Source of the DNA: Adiantum capillus-veneris
Lineage: Eukaryota; Streptophyta; Polypodiopsida; Polypodiales; Pteridaceae
Direction of reading: 5' to 3'
Assembly (NCBI GenBank): GCA_014529385.2
Contig: CM043959.1
Span: forward strand, 1-64,000
DNA length: 64,000 nt
Part shown: piece by piece, positions 19,851 through 31,756 of the stretch
How positions within the stretch are numbered: position 1 is the first letter of the stretch
Layout of the letters: every line of letters begins with the position of its first letter
Notes under the pieces: model-generated
Databases searched by the model: none
Told to the model about the DNA's origin: nothing
The model's input: only the letters and a program-made list of their open reading frames with translations
Program-made: the position numbers and the translations under genes

Positions 19851-21306
19851 CAAATGTCAAGCGACCGAGATACCAGGGATTGGATTCATTGACTCCCATT
19901 ATTAGCTACATTTTGGAGGGTGAGTTTTCACAAGACTTCACAAAGGCTCATAAGAGGAGACGCATGAAAAAGGCAAGCGCGTATCTCTTTCTAGAAGGAT
20001 CCCTCTATCAAAGAGGGAAGGATCAAGTGTGCAGAAGAGTTCCAACTATTGAGGAAATCCCAGCCATTCTAAAAGGTCTGCATGAGGAAGCGTGTGGTGG
20101 TCATTTTGCACAGGAACTCACTGCAAAAAGATTTTGCTTGCCCGATATGTTTCGCCAAGCTTGCACATTGATGTTCAACATTGGTGTAAAAGCTGTCACA
20201 ATTGTCAGATTAATGGAAACAAGCGTCTGTTACATGGTCCACGTCAGTTAGTCCTTGCAAATGGTCCATTTGAAAAATGGGGCATTGATGCTATGGGTCC
20301 ATTTCCTAGGACTAAAAATGGGAAATCGTATATCTTGGTGGCCATAGACTACATGACGAGATGGGTAGAAGCACAAAGTGTGGCAAAGGTAAATGAGAGG
20401 ACAGTGAGCAAATTTTTCTACACTCACATTTGTTGTAGATTTGGCACACCTTTGGAGATTTTTTCTGATAATGGTCCAGGGTTTAGAAAGGGCTTGCTCA
20501 CAGAAGTCTGTGAAGAACTTCAAATTCTACATCGTCATAGTACACCCTACTATCCCCAATCAAATGGTTTGGTAGAAAAATCTAATGGTGTCATTTCAGG
20601 CATCATTAGAAAGATGGTGAAAAACAAGACAAAGTTTTGGGATGACTTCTTGGATGGTGCCTTGTGGACGTATCGAACCACATATAGGGAAGCCACGGAG
20701 TTCACACCATTTCACTTGGTCTATGGTCAAGAGGCTTTACAACCAATTGAGCTCAACATTCCAACAATGCGACTTCGACATGGCAAAGCAGCACAAGATG
20801 ATCAAGAAGCATGGATGGATCGACTTCTTACCTTAGCTGAGCTTGAGTGGAAAAGAGAAACATCATACGAGTGCTACAAGAGGAAAGCTACGCAGGCGAA
20901 AGAAAAGCTCGACAAGAAACTAAAGGACAAAGGCATCAAGGAAGGAGATCTCGTGCTAAGGTATGACAATCGACTCGATAATCGTTTTGATGCCAAATTT
21001 GAAACTAGATGGCAGGGGCCATACATAGTTAAGAAAGATTTCAATTCAAGTTACTATCAACTTATAGAATTGAATGGGAAAGAGCACTCTAGGAAGGTAA
21101 ACGGGTATCGCTTGAAGCCTTATTTGAGTCGCCTTCTACCAAAGGATCTACCAAAGATTTGTCAAAGGGCAGCTGTCTCATGTAAGTATTGTTACATAAA
21201 GCATGAGTGTAACTCAAACGAAAATTCTGAGGGGCCAAACAATGAAGATCTCGACAAGGACTCTGAAGCACTCTCTTTGCAAAAGATGCTCTATGATGGT
21301 ACATGA
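19851..21306 (+). pseudogene. Integrase of the outer Tat element, one frameshift
   Basis: The N-terminal zinc-binding part is LHEEACGGHFAQE, then HWCKSCHNCQ. The loss of one A in an A-run near 20125 splits them between two frames. The core (20092 frame) has KWGIDAMGPFPR, FSDNGPGFRKG and YYPQSNGLVEKSNG, so all three acidic DDE residues are present. The C-terminal part RYDNRLDNRFDAKFETRWQGPYIV is of the GPY/F kind. The frame ends at TGA 21304-21306, inside the loop of the pre-PPT hairpin. Integrase would insert the element DNA into the genome. Confidence 0.9.
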
Positions 21307-21334
21307 ATATACCATCATCCTGGGGGAGGGCTAA
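21293..21334 (+). other. Pre-PPT hairpin with the pol stop codon, and polypurine tract, outer Tat
   Basis: Perfect 9-bp arms ATGATGGTA (21293-21301) and TACCATCAT (21310-21318) flank the loop CATGAATA. The pol stop TGA (21304-21306) lies in the loop. The tract GGGGGAGGGCTAA then ends at LTR E. Confidence 0.8.
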
Positions 21335-23936
21335 TGATAGCCATTTTTGGGCTTTCCATAATTTCCATAGTAAGCTACCTCACCCTATCAAATCACTCAA
21401 ACATTTTGGTTATCCCTACCATTTCACTATACATAGGCGTGTGTGAGTTAGGGACTTTCTCCATATTTTCTTAAAAACCCTCAGGTAGCTAGTCACTCGG
21501 CTAGTTGAGCTAAAAAAATAAAAAAATATCAAAAATATAAGTATATCATGGCCCGTTTGTGTGTAAATATTTCATTGTATATAAGGCTTAAATAAAAGGA
21601 TTTTTCATAATTATTTTGGTATTTATTTAAATATTTCTACCTATGGTGTGTTATTTATGCTATGTACATTGACTCACCATTACCATATTTTTTTCTTACC
21701 ATTTTGCATACTCTTTATTCCATATAAAAATAATTTCATGCAAGCTTCTCTTATTTTTGGTGTAACTCCATCCCAATAAAAATCCAAAAAAACTAGTTTT
21801 ATTTATGTGTATATTTTTTCATTATTGTGATTTTTCCTTCCTACATCTATTCTCTTTTACTCTCATAAATTAGAACACCAAAAATATTCATCTTTTTATG
21901 GTAGACTTATAATGAGAGAGATTTATTTTGACCCCTTTATATTTTTTCCACCTATATTATTTATATTTGACATGTACATATTTTTTTAGACCCCTCAATA
22001 TTTGATTTTCTTAGTTGTACTATTCACTTATATCATGATCTCAACAATATCTTCAAGTAGAGACCTACCAAATAAGGTCAAGGGTATGTGGAATGCATGC
22101 ATGCACCATGGGGAGCTCACTCTTGGAGATATTCAAAAGAATCATCCAAAGAAGGACCTAACAAGGATCTTGTGCAGTGGAAAAAACAGTCGGTTTTGTT
22201 GAATTTTTAAAGATCACATGCTCCCCGAATTTGAAAAGGTGATACAAACAAAAGTTGTAGCTCGTGAGATGAACTTTTACCTTAAACATTTTCATATTTT
22301 TTTGAGCTACGAGCTGTGAGCTATGATTTTATTGGTGGACCCCAGTTTGCCCATGCTATGCAGCCACACTCCCTCTTCCACTTTATCATTTTCGTCTTTC
22401 ACACACACTCCTCCCTCTCCTTACCACTCCCAAACCTACAACTCCCACGTCCTAATTCACCCTCTTCACCATTGCCACATCTCTCACACCTCCATAGCTT
22501 TCATTCTCCATTTCTACACCCTATGTGTCCCCCTTTCTCTCTACGTATATGTCCATATTACCATACTCTCTTCAACTTTGTAAAGAACTTCAAAAAATCA
22601 GCAAAAATCCAAAGATAACCTCTGCAAATGAAGGCTTTTATCATGAATTTTCCAAGGTTTGAAATAACATAGCTTCATCGACACGCGCTGCTTCGCCATG
22701 CTGACTGCTTCTTCTTCTGGTGCTGTAAAGAGGTGAATGTCAACTTCTCCAAAGCTTCAACCTCTCTTTACAAGCTCATCCCTTCTCTAACTTTTCTCAT
22801 CATATATCTCACCATTTGGTGAATGATTTTGTAAATATTTTTTAGTGATAATTACTAACTACTAACCACTAACCTTATTGTAAAATGCACCCTCTACTAG
22901 AGTAGGCACTCCCAAATTATTCACTCAATCCTCTCTCCTATCATCCTCAATAATTCTCTTCCCTTGAGACCACCTCCATGTGACTCAAAGGACAAGAGAG
23001 ACCCACCCTCATTAAAAATAAAAATAAAAAATGCATAATCTTTTATTCATTCAAATAAACTTGATTAAGCCTATTCCTAATCGGGGCTTCTAAAACCTAT
23101 AAATAGAGCCCTTGTCTCCCTTGTAAATCATCACATGATCACACTACACCACACCATTCTCAACACATAACACACCACTCTTCAAGCCTAGTTGTGTAGA
23201 GTGTGTGCATCGTGAGTGCTCTATTCCATCATTACACATATGTGCATGGAGAAGCTTGGAGTTAGTTATGCCATCTAGAGGAGTGGAGTGTATGCCATAC
23301 TCTTCACCACACTTGTAGCCTACTCTTGTGCATAAATAAGATTTATAGTTTTGGGTGCAATTGTATGCTGCAACTACAACTCTTCTCTCCAAATTGACTT
23401 GATAAGTTGGCTCATCAAGTGGTTGAAGGTATATTGTCCTTGAAGTTTGTTGTTCCATTTCATGCTTGGTGGTTTGAGGGCTTGTTGAATTGTTTGCCTC
23501 AAAGGTGAATTGTAAGAGGGTGCTCAGTGAGAGGGCTTCCGTGACCCTAAGACAATTTGTGTATTGGCAACAAGGTCAAGTTTTGTGTTGTCTCTCTATT
23601 TCTCATCAAGCTTTGTGTGTATCTAGTCTTTAAGGCTACGACTGAGTTGCTCAAGTTGATTTGTGCTCTTTACCTCTCTCTGGCGTGGTGAATGTTTGTG
23701 TTTGGTGTGTGTGGCTATCTTGCATTCCCCTCTTTTTGTGCGTTTGAGTACAAGGAGATATCACGTGCGTCCTAGTTCGCATCTACAACTAGGTGGTGCC
23801 CCTTTTCTTGTTTGGTTTCTGGCTGTGGGTTGTTGTTGTCTCTGATTGTGCTTGCCCCAGCCCCAATTGAGCAGCACGGGAGCCTTGAAGGGTGTTTAGA
23901 GGCTGCTCTTCTTGTTTCCCGCCCTGGACCGCCTCA
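21335..23936 (+). repeat. LTR E (2602 bp), 3' LTR of the outer Tat element
   Basis: It runs from TGATAGCC to CCGCCTCA, with TATA box at 23098 and RY motif at 22094. It is followed by GTGAA, the candidate right target duplication; the left copy is outside the window. Confidence 0.9.
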
Positions 23937-24555
23937 GTGAAAAGGTACGGTGCGTTGAAATGTGGTGCGTCAAAAGCTGGGTATTATGTTGTAGTGAAAA
24001 TTGGCTATGTGGAGAAGAAGAACTCGTTGGATGATCTTGGTGATGAAAACCAAGCATGCACAGAAGGGTTGATGTATACAGTAAGTATAGGTGAAGGTTG
24101 TATAAGCAAAAGGCTCTATGAAAAAAATCTCTATGGACCCATGAGGTGAGCGAATGATTTCAAGGTTGCAAATCATTGCATAGTGATTCTAATTTGAGCC
24201 ATGAATGCTCCACTCTTTGTCGACCTTTGGAAAACAGTAGCCGAGCATGCGTTGGCTTCTCCTTATAATGATTGGCAGTCAGATACCTAAAAAGATATGT
24301 GAATGAATGTTTTGTGAGTGACCATTAGTGACTTCAGATTTGATGTAGACATGAGGTGTCTAAGACTGGACTCTGGTAATCTTTATAGCATTCTTTGGTT
24401 AAATGTCCTAATTGACTCTAGCCACTTCGTATCTTACTAAGAATAAGTCAAGGGTTTTTTGAGTCAAATGATCTAGATCCCTTAGGATATGGGTGCTCAA
24501 GGCTATGGTGACCTGCATAATAAAATTGAATTTCTGACTCATTACGGACACCAGG
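23937..24555 (+). other. Unassigned sequence between two elements, possible exon remnant
   Basis: From 23937 an open frame reads VKRYGALKCGASKAGYYVVV and continues to about 24078, where ACAGTAAGTAT gives a good plant 5' splice-site match. I recognise no protein in it. The remaining bases to 24555 show no ORF, repeat or RNA gene that I can support. Confidence 0.2.
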
Positions 24556-26091
24556 TGTAACATTTAATGCACTAGTAACTTGTGTGTAGCAGAAAATGAT
24601 AACATAGTGAGCATTCCATTAAGAATAAGTTCCTAGTGAGCATAGAAAGAGTACTTCATTGGAGAAATCAACATAGCAATTTACACCTAGCTAGTTTGGC
24701 ATAGATAATACTTGAAAAGAGAGAGAAATAGAACAATTGACAATAGTTGAGGACCGGATTTACATGGAGCTAGTCACCCCTCCAAAAAGGCTTTGTATTA
24801 TAGATTCTCCCATCAAAGGAGACTTTTGTACAATACAATCTTTGTGTTTCTTAAAAAAAAACCATTGGTGCAATGAAGATGGAAGCTTCGTGCATCAAAT
24901 TATGCTTGAAAAACACACCTAGTGGGCCTAGCCTCACTCCCAATACCTCACACCTTCAAAAATGGTGAGAGCTAGCAGGGACTGAGAACTTTAGGTAATT
25001 AATATCATTTATTTAAACTCTCATTGGACCTTTTAGTCTTCTGGCCAATAGGAAATAAGCCATTGGGATGCTGGATGGTCATTGGATCCCTTGGTAGACT
25101 GTCCAATATTCTTCTAGGAAACTTAATTTCTATTGGTTCAATTGATTAGACTAATTTTATTCTAGCCTAATTCTCATTGGTCCACCTCTATGGCCATCCA
25201 ATAGGATTTGAGGGGAGATTAGGGGCAACTCGGCTAGGAGTCTGCCATGTGTCCATTACCTGTAAAGGGGGAGTTTGTGAGTGTGTGTGTGTGTGTGTTC
25301 CTCTCTCTTCCCCTACCATGATGGCTCGCCCACTCCTTCCTAGGGATGTGGGAAGACTTTTTAGTCTTCCCATAACCATCCAATTTCCCCCACTTTTGGC
25401 CATTGGACAATTTAATTAAATTTAGGAACTTTACCCTATATAAGTCCTAATGGAGTTGAACCTTAGGTCTGTTAAGCTCCATTGATGCACATTGCTCTTT
25501 TGCAGACTGCCCCCCTTTGGATCCTTATTTTGCCTCCTTTGGATCCCTGTTGAGACCGGTCCGGCATCCTTACCAATATTCTAGCTTTTATTCCCCTACT
25601 ACCTCCCCATATTAAATGATCAGTTTAACATGAGAAAATCATTTGGGAGAATTAGATATTAGTTTTTAAGATTATTCCCTTTGTGTAAAGGAGTGTGTGT
25701 GTATGTGTGTGTGTTTTTCTCTCTCTTCCCCTACCATTAGGGCTCGCCCCCTCCTTCCTAGGGATGTGGGAAGACTTTTTAGTATTCCCATAACCATCCA
25801 ATTTTACCCATTTTTGGCCATTAGACAATTTAATTAATTTTAGGAACTTTAGCCTATGGAAGTCTTAATGGATCTGAACCTTAGGTCTTTTAACCTCCAT
25901 TGATGCACATTGCTCTTTTGTAGATTGTTCCCCTTTGGATCCCTATTTTCCCTCCTTTGGATCCCTGCTGAGACTGGTCTTGCAGCCTTAACAATATTCT
26001 AGCATTTACTCCCCTAGTACCTCCCCATATTAAATAATCAGTATAGCATGAGAAAATCATTTGGGAGAATTAGATACTAGGTTTTATGACA
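24556..26091 (-). repeat. 3' LTR of the minus-strand chromovirus, with an internal duplication
   Basis: In plus-strand terms it runs from TGTAACATT to TTATGACA. It contains two tandem copies of a segment of about 410 bp (about 25270-25680 and 25685-26091), each with a (GT)n run, CTCTCTTCCCCTACCAT and TTTGGGAGAATTAGATA. The 5' LTR at 31770-33264 has a single copy. Confidence 0.8.
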
Positions 26092-26129
26092 TTACCTCTC
26101 TCTTCAAATCATAGTCGTCCTCCACTATG
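26092..26129 (-). other. Polypurine tract and pre-PPT hairpin, minus-strand chromovirus
   Basis: On the minus strand AAGAGAGAGGTAA (26104-26092) adjoins the LTR. Just before it, 26129-26110 forms a hairpin with arms CATAGTGG and CGACTATG (one mismatch) and loop AGGA. The same hairpin is at 49739-49758. Confidence 0.7.
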
Positions 26130-26390
26130 AGGTAGAGAAGATAGAGCCTAGTCATTAGTCTATTTGCTAGTGGTTAGAGGAGCCCTATTTTTACCCTACG
26201 ACGCCGTTTCAGAATGGATGACTAGTCCAATTGGTGCTTGAGAGACTTAGCTTCTGTAAGCATGTCTGAACATTAGTCCGTATCAATCTTCCATCCTAAA
26301 CATGCATACTTATTAACATTTTTTCACAACAAAGAAAAAGAGAGTCTTATAAGACAAAAAAATTCTTCATGTATACATATTCACATTTGC

Positions 26391-26678
26391 TTACTCTAGG
26401 GTATCATTGTAAGCACTGAGAAGGTTTAGGTTATCCTTTAATTGTATGCCTTGCATCCATTTAGCATCTTCAAAAGGATAAATTTTAAACTTGGTAAGAT
26501 ATTGTCGAAAAGTCTTACCACCTCTCAATACCTTGTCTTCATGTTGAAGAATGGACTTGAGCTGCAACACCTCTTCTTGGTCCTCGATCTCGGGTGGGTC
26601 TTGAATGATTGCTTCTTCATGTGGCTCTCCTTTGTAAGGATTTAGTAGGATGACATGGAAGCAACGTGTATGAGCCAA
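26391..26678 (-). pseudogene. Chromodomain, minus-strand chromovirus
   Basis: The 95-codon frame contains VLQLKSILQHEDKVLRGGK, then FRQYLTKFKIYPFEDAKWM. This is the strand-and-helix pattern of a chromodomain (Y..KF..YP...A.W), found after integrase in chromoviruses and thought to guide insertion to particular chromatin. It ends at the stop at 26391. The start overlaps the end of integrase. Confidence 0.8.
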
Positions 26679-27720
26679 TGGATGGGAAACTTGAGTTGAT
26701 AGGCCATCCCATTGATTGGACTAAGAATTTGAAAGGGACCATAGTATCTTTTTGCTAACTTAGCATAGTACTTTTGGTGTCCTGTAGGATTCTTGCCCGT
26801 CGTGTGCCTTAAGCGAGCCTTGGGAAACTTAAGCAAGACCCCATCATTTTTTTTAAAGGCTAGAGCTCTTTTGTGATTATTAGTTGTATCTTTTGGCCTT
26901 TGCTAAGAGATGGAAATGGCATCCTTAATCTTTTGGAAAGATTCTTGTAGATCTCGGCTATATTCATCTGCAGAGCAAAGATCTTCCCATGTACCTTAAG
27001 TAGCAGGGGACTTTTTACATATCTTCCCTCAATGAACTCAAAAGGTGCTTTTCGCATGGAAGTATGTACAATGTTGTTGTAAGCATACTCCACTAAAGAT
27101 AAGTACTTCTCCCATTGGGACTTTTGATCTACTTCTATGACATAAGCTTTTAGTAGATCGGCAATTATTAGGTTAGCTATTTCACTTTGGCCATCGGTTT
27201 GCGGGTGATAAGCCGAAGAGAAGTTTAGCCTTGTACCTAAATGCTCAAAGAGACCCTTCCAGATATTTCTGGTCATTCTAGGATCTCTATCCGACACTAT
27301 GGATATTGGCAAGCCGTGGTACTTGAAGATTTGTGATACAAAGAGCGTTGCCATTTGATGGGCCTTGATAGTCTTTTTGATAGATATAAAATGTGATTGT
27401 TTGCTAAACCTGACCACTATCGTCAATACTCCTATATTCCCATGGATAGACGTGGGCAATCCAACAATAAAATCCATGGATATGCTCTCCCATGGTGAAT
27501 TAGGGATTGGCAAAGGTTGAAGTAATCAATGTTGCTTCCCTCTATCAAACTTAGTCTTTTGGCATACCACACATTTTGAAACATACTCTTGTATGTTTTC
27601 TTTCATGGCAAGCCAATAGAAGTATGTTTCTATCACTTTTAGGGTAGACTAAATCCCTATATGCCCGCATAAGGACGAGCATGGGATTCATACATCACTT
27701 TCGCACATAGTGAGTTAGTA
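26642..27720 (-). pseudogene. Integrase, minus-strand chromovirus
   Basis: The core frame (27513-26860) has SISMDFIVGLP, VSDRDPRMTR and HPQTDGQSEIAN, so the three DDE acidic residues are all present. The GPY/F module KRYYGPFQI lies at 26642-26836 in another frame. The upstream zinc-binding region is broken by frameshifts. The plus-strand relative has lost the first of these acids. Confidence 0.85.
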
Positions 27721-27746
27721 ACGCATAGTCTGTTGCCATGGAGAAG

Positions 27747-28530
27747 TTAACCATCTTGTAAAGTAAATGGTTCTTCCTTCTTCCCTAGTGCAAGGGCTGA
27801 AATCACATCTTTGAAATCGGGATTGATAGCGTACTCATATATCATAGAAAATAGATCATTATGAATTGCTATGGATACCGCATTCACTCTCGGTCGTCTT
27901 GAGAGTACCTCTGCTACTTGATTATGCTTGCCAACAATGTAAGCAATATAAAAATTGAATTGCAAAATGAAATTTTCCCACCTCATTTGTTTGTCGGAGC
28001 TCTTGGTCTACGTCATGAAGTACTTAAGGCTTTGGTGATCCGCTCGCAGAATAAAAGGAGTCCCCAATAAATAGCGCTTCCACGAGTCTAGAGCATGTAG
28101 AGCTGCTAAGAGTTTCTTCTCATATATACCTAGAGTTGGCTCAACAGGGTCGAGCCTTCGACTTTCCTATTATATGGCATGCCCTTCTTGGAGAAAAATA
28201 GCTCCAAGGCAATCACCACACCACAGGCGTCACATTGGACCTCAAAAGGCTTTGAGAGATCCGGTAGTGTAAGAACAAGTTGAGAGATATGCTTCTCTTT
28301 AAGATTTTTGAAAGCATTGTTCTCCTTGGTGGACCATATATACCTAACATTTTTCTTTGTTAGGTGATGTAATGGTCCCGAGATTTGTGAGAAATTTTCT
28401 ATGAAGCATCTATAGTATGCACACATACCTATAAAGCATCTTAGTTCATGTAGATTCCTTGGATTATACCATCCTTTTATTACCTCTAACTTTGATGGAC
28501 CCATTTGGATGCCACCTTGAGAGATAATCT
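27747..28530 (-). pseudogene. RNase H and linker, minus-strand chromovirus
   Basis: Segments VQCDACGVVIALELFFSKKG (28130-28504 frame) and MRWENFILQFNFYIAYIVGK with HNQVAEVLSRRP (27747-27986) match the plus-strand copy (VQCDACGDCLGAVF, HNQVADALSRRP). Asp of ADALSRRP is Glu here. Frameshifts separate the parts. Confidence 0.8.
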
Positions 28531-28597
28531 GACCTAAATATTGAATCTCTTGTAAGAAAATTTCACTTTTATTTCAATTAACATAAAGTTTATTCTC

Positions 28598-29110
28598 TCA
28601 TAAAACTTGAAATATTACCTGGAGGTGTTGTTTGTGTTCGTCTAATGAATTAGAATAGATGATTATATAATCAAAGAACACTCCGATAATGCTTTGGTGA
28701 GGCCTGAATAGCTTTTTTATTAGGCGGTTAAATGTGGCTGGTGCATTGGTCAAGCCAAAAGGCATGACAATGTACTCGTAAAGACCAAACATAGTGCAAA
28801 ATGCAGTCTTTACAATGTCTTGATCAACTATCCTTATTTGATGGTGGCCGCTTTTTAGGTCAATCCTACTAAAGTAGGTCAACCCCTGTAGCATATCAAA
28901 TAGGTCTTCTACCCGTGGAACGGGAAACCTATTCTTGATAGTGATGCTATTTAGTGCTCCATAGTCAACACACATACAATATGTGCCATCTTTCTTTTGC
29001 ACTAATAACACTGCTGAACAAAATGGAGATGAGCTAGGCCTAACCATGCCTTTCTCAATGAACTCATGCACTTGCCACATAATCTGCTCTTGTTGAGCTT
29101 GAGAAACTCG
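28598..29110 (-). pseudogene. Reverse transcriptase, minus-strand chromovirus
   Basis: The frame 29080-28598 has GTYCMCVDYGALNSITIKNR, FSRIDLKSGHHQI, MPFGLTNAPATFNRL and the catalytic box FFDYIIIYS. The second catalytic Asp of the FDD box is Tyr, so the enzyme would be dead even without the nearby frameshifts. Confidence 0.85.
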
Positions 29111-29159
29111 ATAAGGAGGTTTATTAGGTAGTGATCTTTATAGAAGAAGTTCAATTGCA

Positions 29160-29880
29160 TGGTCATCATGCCCTCATTTGGGAGGTAACTCACTAGGGAT
29201 GTCGTGAATAAAAACAATTTGAAATCCCTTGAGAAAATTGGATAACTCTAATTCCTTTTGATTTCTTATATCTTCTTTTGCTAAAACATTAGGTTCATTT
29301 TGAGAATCTTCAACAAAAATCATGTACATGGAAATAGAGCTCTTTATTGACTTATTGAAAGCTTGATTATGTACAATGAGTATGGTGCTGTCCAACTCCT
29401 TGGAATCTATGTACATATCTTTTTCCCTGTACCTAACATAGATTTTTCTTCAGGGAATTTAATGTTGGCAGCCATGCGATCAAACCATGCTGCCCCTAGG
29501 ATTACATCCTCATGTTTGAGAGGAGAGATGAAGAAATCCTCCTTGTCCACATAGCTTTGAACATGGAGGCTCAATTTCCCAATTAAGGGAGTGACTGAGG
29601 CTTCTTGTCCCTTGAAAGCACCATTGATAGGTAGCACATCTCCCATCTCCTAGGCTTGGATGCCTAGCTTGGTGGCCAACTCTGTGAATATGAAATTGTG
29701 AGTAGAACCAAGGTCAAAGAGAATGAAAGCATCATGTTCTCTTAACTTTCCCCAAGCATGACAGATGAGATCCTTTATGATGAGCATCCTCTTCTTGAAT
29801 TTTGACCAAGGTAGCCCTAGGAGTCTCATTATGTGTATTCTTGTGGGGGCAAGCACGATAGGCATGCCCTTGGCTCCCAC
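29160..29880 (-). pseudogene. Protease region, minus-strand chromovirus
   Basis: LFDLGSTHNFIFTELATKLG (about 29712-29653) is the active-site loop (DLG here, DPG in the plus-strand copy). DVILGAAWFDRMAANIKFPE follows at about 29515-29456. A stop and frameshifts separate the parts. Confidence 0.75.
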
Positions 29881-31211
29881 ACTTGAAACAACGGTTATCT
29901 TTTTGATAATTCTCTAGCTCTTCAAGAGAGAGTTTATTTTTTCCTTTATAAACTCCCTTCTCCTTATCTTTGTTGTTGTTGGAGTTGCCTTTGGGAGACT
30001 TTTGGATGTTTTCCTTCACCTTAGGCTCACTATGCTCCTTGTTTTCCATGGGCTTAAGATTTCTCTTAGTCCCTTGTTGGAAGTTGATTCTTGAAGCCAC
30101 CATGGTACAATGTATGATTGCAGATATGGTGCAAGGCCTTTGGGAGTTAACATACTCCACCATATCCTCAGATAAACCCACACAAAATTGTTAATTTTTC
30201 TCTCCAAAATCCATCTTTTTGTAGACAGTGGCTTTTACATGTAAATTCCAAAACTTGTCTAATATTTGTCAATAGATTCATAAGGAGAGAGATTCAAGCT
30301 TCTCCATTTGGTGAGTACTTTGTCTTTGACATCGCTAGCCAAAAGCTGCTTCATGATTGAAGCTCTTAAAGCTTTCCATGTTCATGGAGCTTCACCGTTT
30401 GCTCGCAGTCTAGACAGCCATTGCCTGGCAGACTTTTGAAAATGCATAGCTACATGATGTAGCTTAGAGGACTCTGTGAAGCCCTCATCTCCAAATGCCG
30501 CATCGAATTGTTGGATAAAGGCTAAGACTTTTTTTGTAGCACCAAAGGTACCATCATAGGTAAGGAAAGAGATGTTTTTTCCTCCCTCTTTGAACTTTTT
30601 GAGCTTGGACAACCTTGTCCAGTGGCATAGGATCTCCTATGGCCTCTTCTCTTGGGCAGTTTGAGAGCTGCTGCACCATCACTTTCTTCAAAAGAGGAAG
30701 AGGATCAGGAGGATGGAGAAGAGGGTGACCTCTTTCTTGCATTTTTCTTCCCTTGTTCCTCCTTTTGTGCACCATCTCTTTCGTGAGAAGAGGAAGTGGA
30801 TGAGGAAGATGGAGAAGATGGTAACCTCGTTCTTGACTTTTTCTTCTATTGTTTTCTCTCTTCCGTCTTTGAATTATGGTGAAGAGGAGTATGCAATGGT
30901 CTTCTCTGTTTAGGGGGTTTTGGAGAGCGTTTTGCCCACCATCTTCAAGGAGCCATCTCCACCGAGGTGGCAGGACACTTTCTTCTTTCTCGTTCTTTTG
31001 GTGGGGGCTCTACCATTGAAACTTGGGTTCTCCTTTGTGAGGGAGATGCCTCATCAAGTAGTATGTTTTTGAGCCCCTCATACGGATCCTCCTCTTCTTC
31101 CCTTATTGGAGAGAGTACTCTTTTGGAAGTCTCATTAGGAGTTTTCCTAGGTACTCTCTCTTCTTGGTGGGGAGTTTGGAGAATACCATGCATGTGCAAT
31201 TGCTCTAGCAT
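29732..31211 (-). pseudogene. Gag, minus-strand chromovirus
   Basis: From right to left there is an Arg/Ser-rich N-terminal region (PIREEEEDPYEGLKN), the capsid region (LKKFKEGGKNISFLTYDGTF, HHVAMHFQKSARQWLSRLR; 30382-30612) and the zinc knuckle CFKCGSQGHAYRACP (29894-29850). The Ser-rich region holds a tandem duplication of about 117 bp near 30670-30880. Several frameshifts are present. Confidence 0.85.
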
Positions 31212-31756
31212 TTCACCTTAGAGGAATGGATTTCCTAGGGCTTGCTGAAGCCTAGAAACAAGATAGTTTACAAGCATGAGGCATCATTAGTTGCTCTTTC
31301 ACTAGCAAAATCAAAGCTATCAACATTCATTTCAATATCTTTTCGCTTGTCATCCATACTAGCAAATTTTAGATGTATATTTTTACTTGTTCTTTTGCAC
31401 TTCAAGCCTTAGTCGCTACTCCTCTTTACCTTCAAAGATAAGAAGCCAAGAATTTATACCCGTGGCTCAAATATTATTAATTGCAAGGAATAGAAGAGAG
31501 GGTTTCACAGAGCCAAAACAACACCGGTTCCTATCAAGCTTCTAATAGCTCAATAATGGTTAAGCCATAGGCAAGCCCCATAGGACCCCATTATTAAGAC
31601 CATAGCTCTTGACAGTATCCCTGTTAACTGCATAAAGCACGTGTGCTTCAAGGATGAAAAATCCCTATTTTACTTACTCTTTTGCAATTAACAACACCAA
31701 CCATTTGTAGCACTCTTGAGGACATCTCTTCTTGAGCAAGAAAGGAGAAACCAATA

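Larger units (their letters stand above)
1..23936 (+). mobile_element. Outer Tat-lineage Ty3/gypsy retrotransposon, split by a nested insertion
   Basis: From left to right there is an LTR 3' end (1-272), a primer-binding site, two small leader ORFs, decayed gag, protease, reverse transcriptase, RNase H and the first half of a second RNase H, which stops at 4388. The same reading frame resumes at 19539 after one copy of TCTAC and continues through integrase to a polypurine tract and a complete LTR (21335-23936). The LTR ends at 1-272 and 23667-23936 share private variants (TGCTCTTTACC, GTGAATG, ATTGAGCAGC, CCGCCTCA) that the inner LTRs lack. This pairs them as the two LTRs of one element. The 5' LTR start and the left target duplication lie outside the window. 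The two RNase H domains place it in the Tat lineage. Confidence 0.9.
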
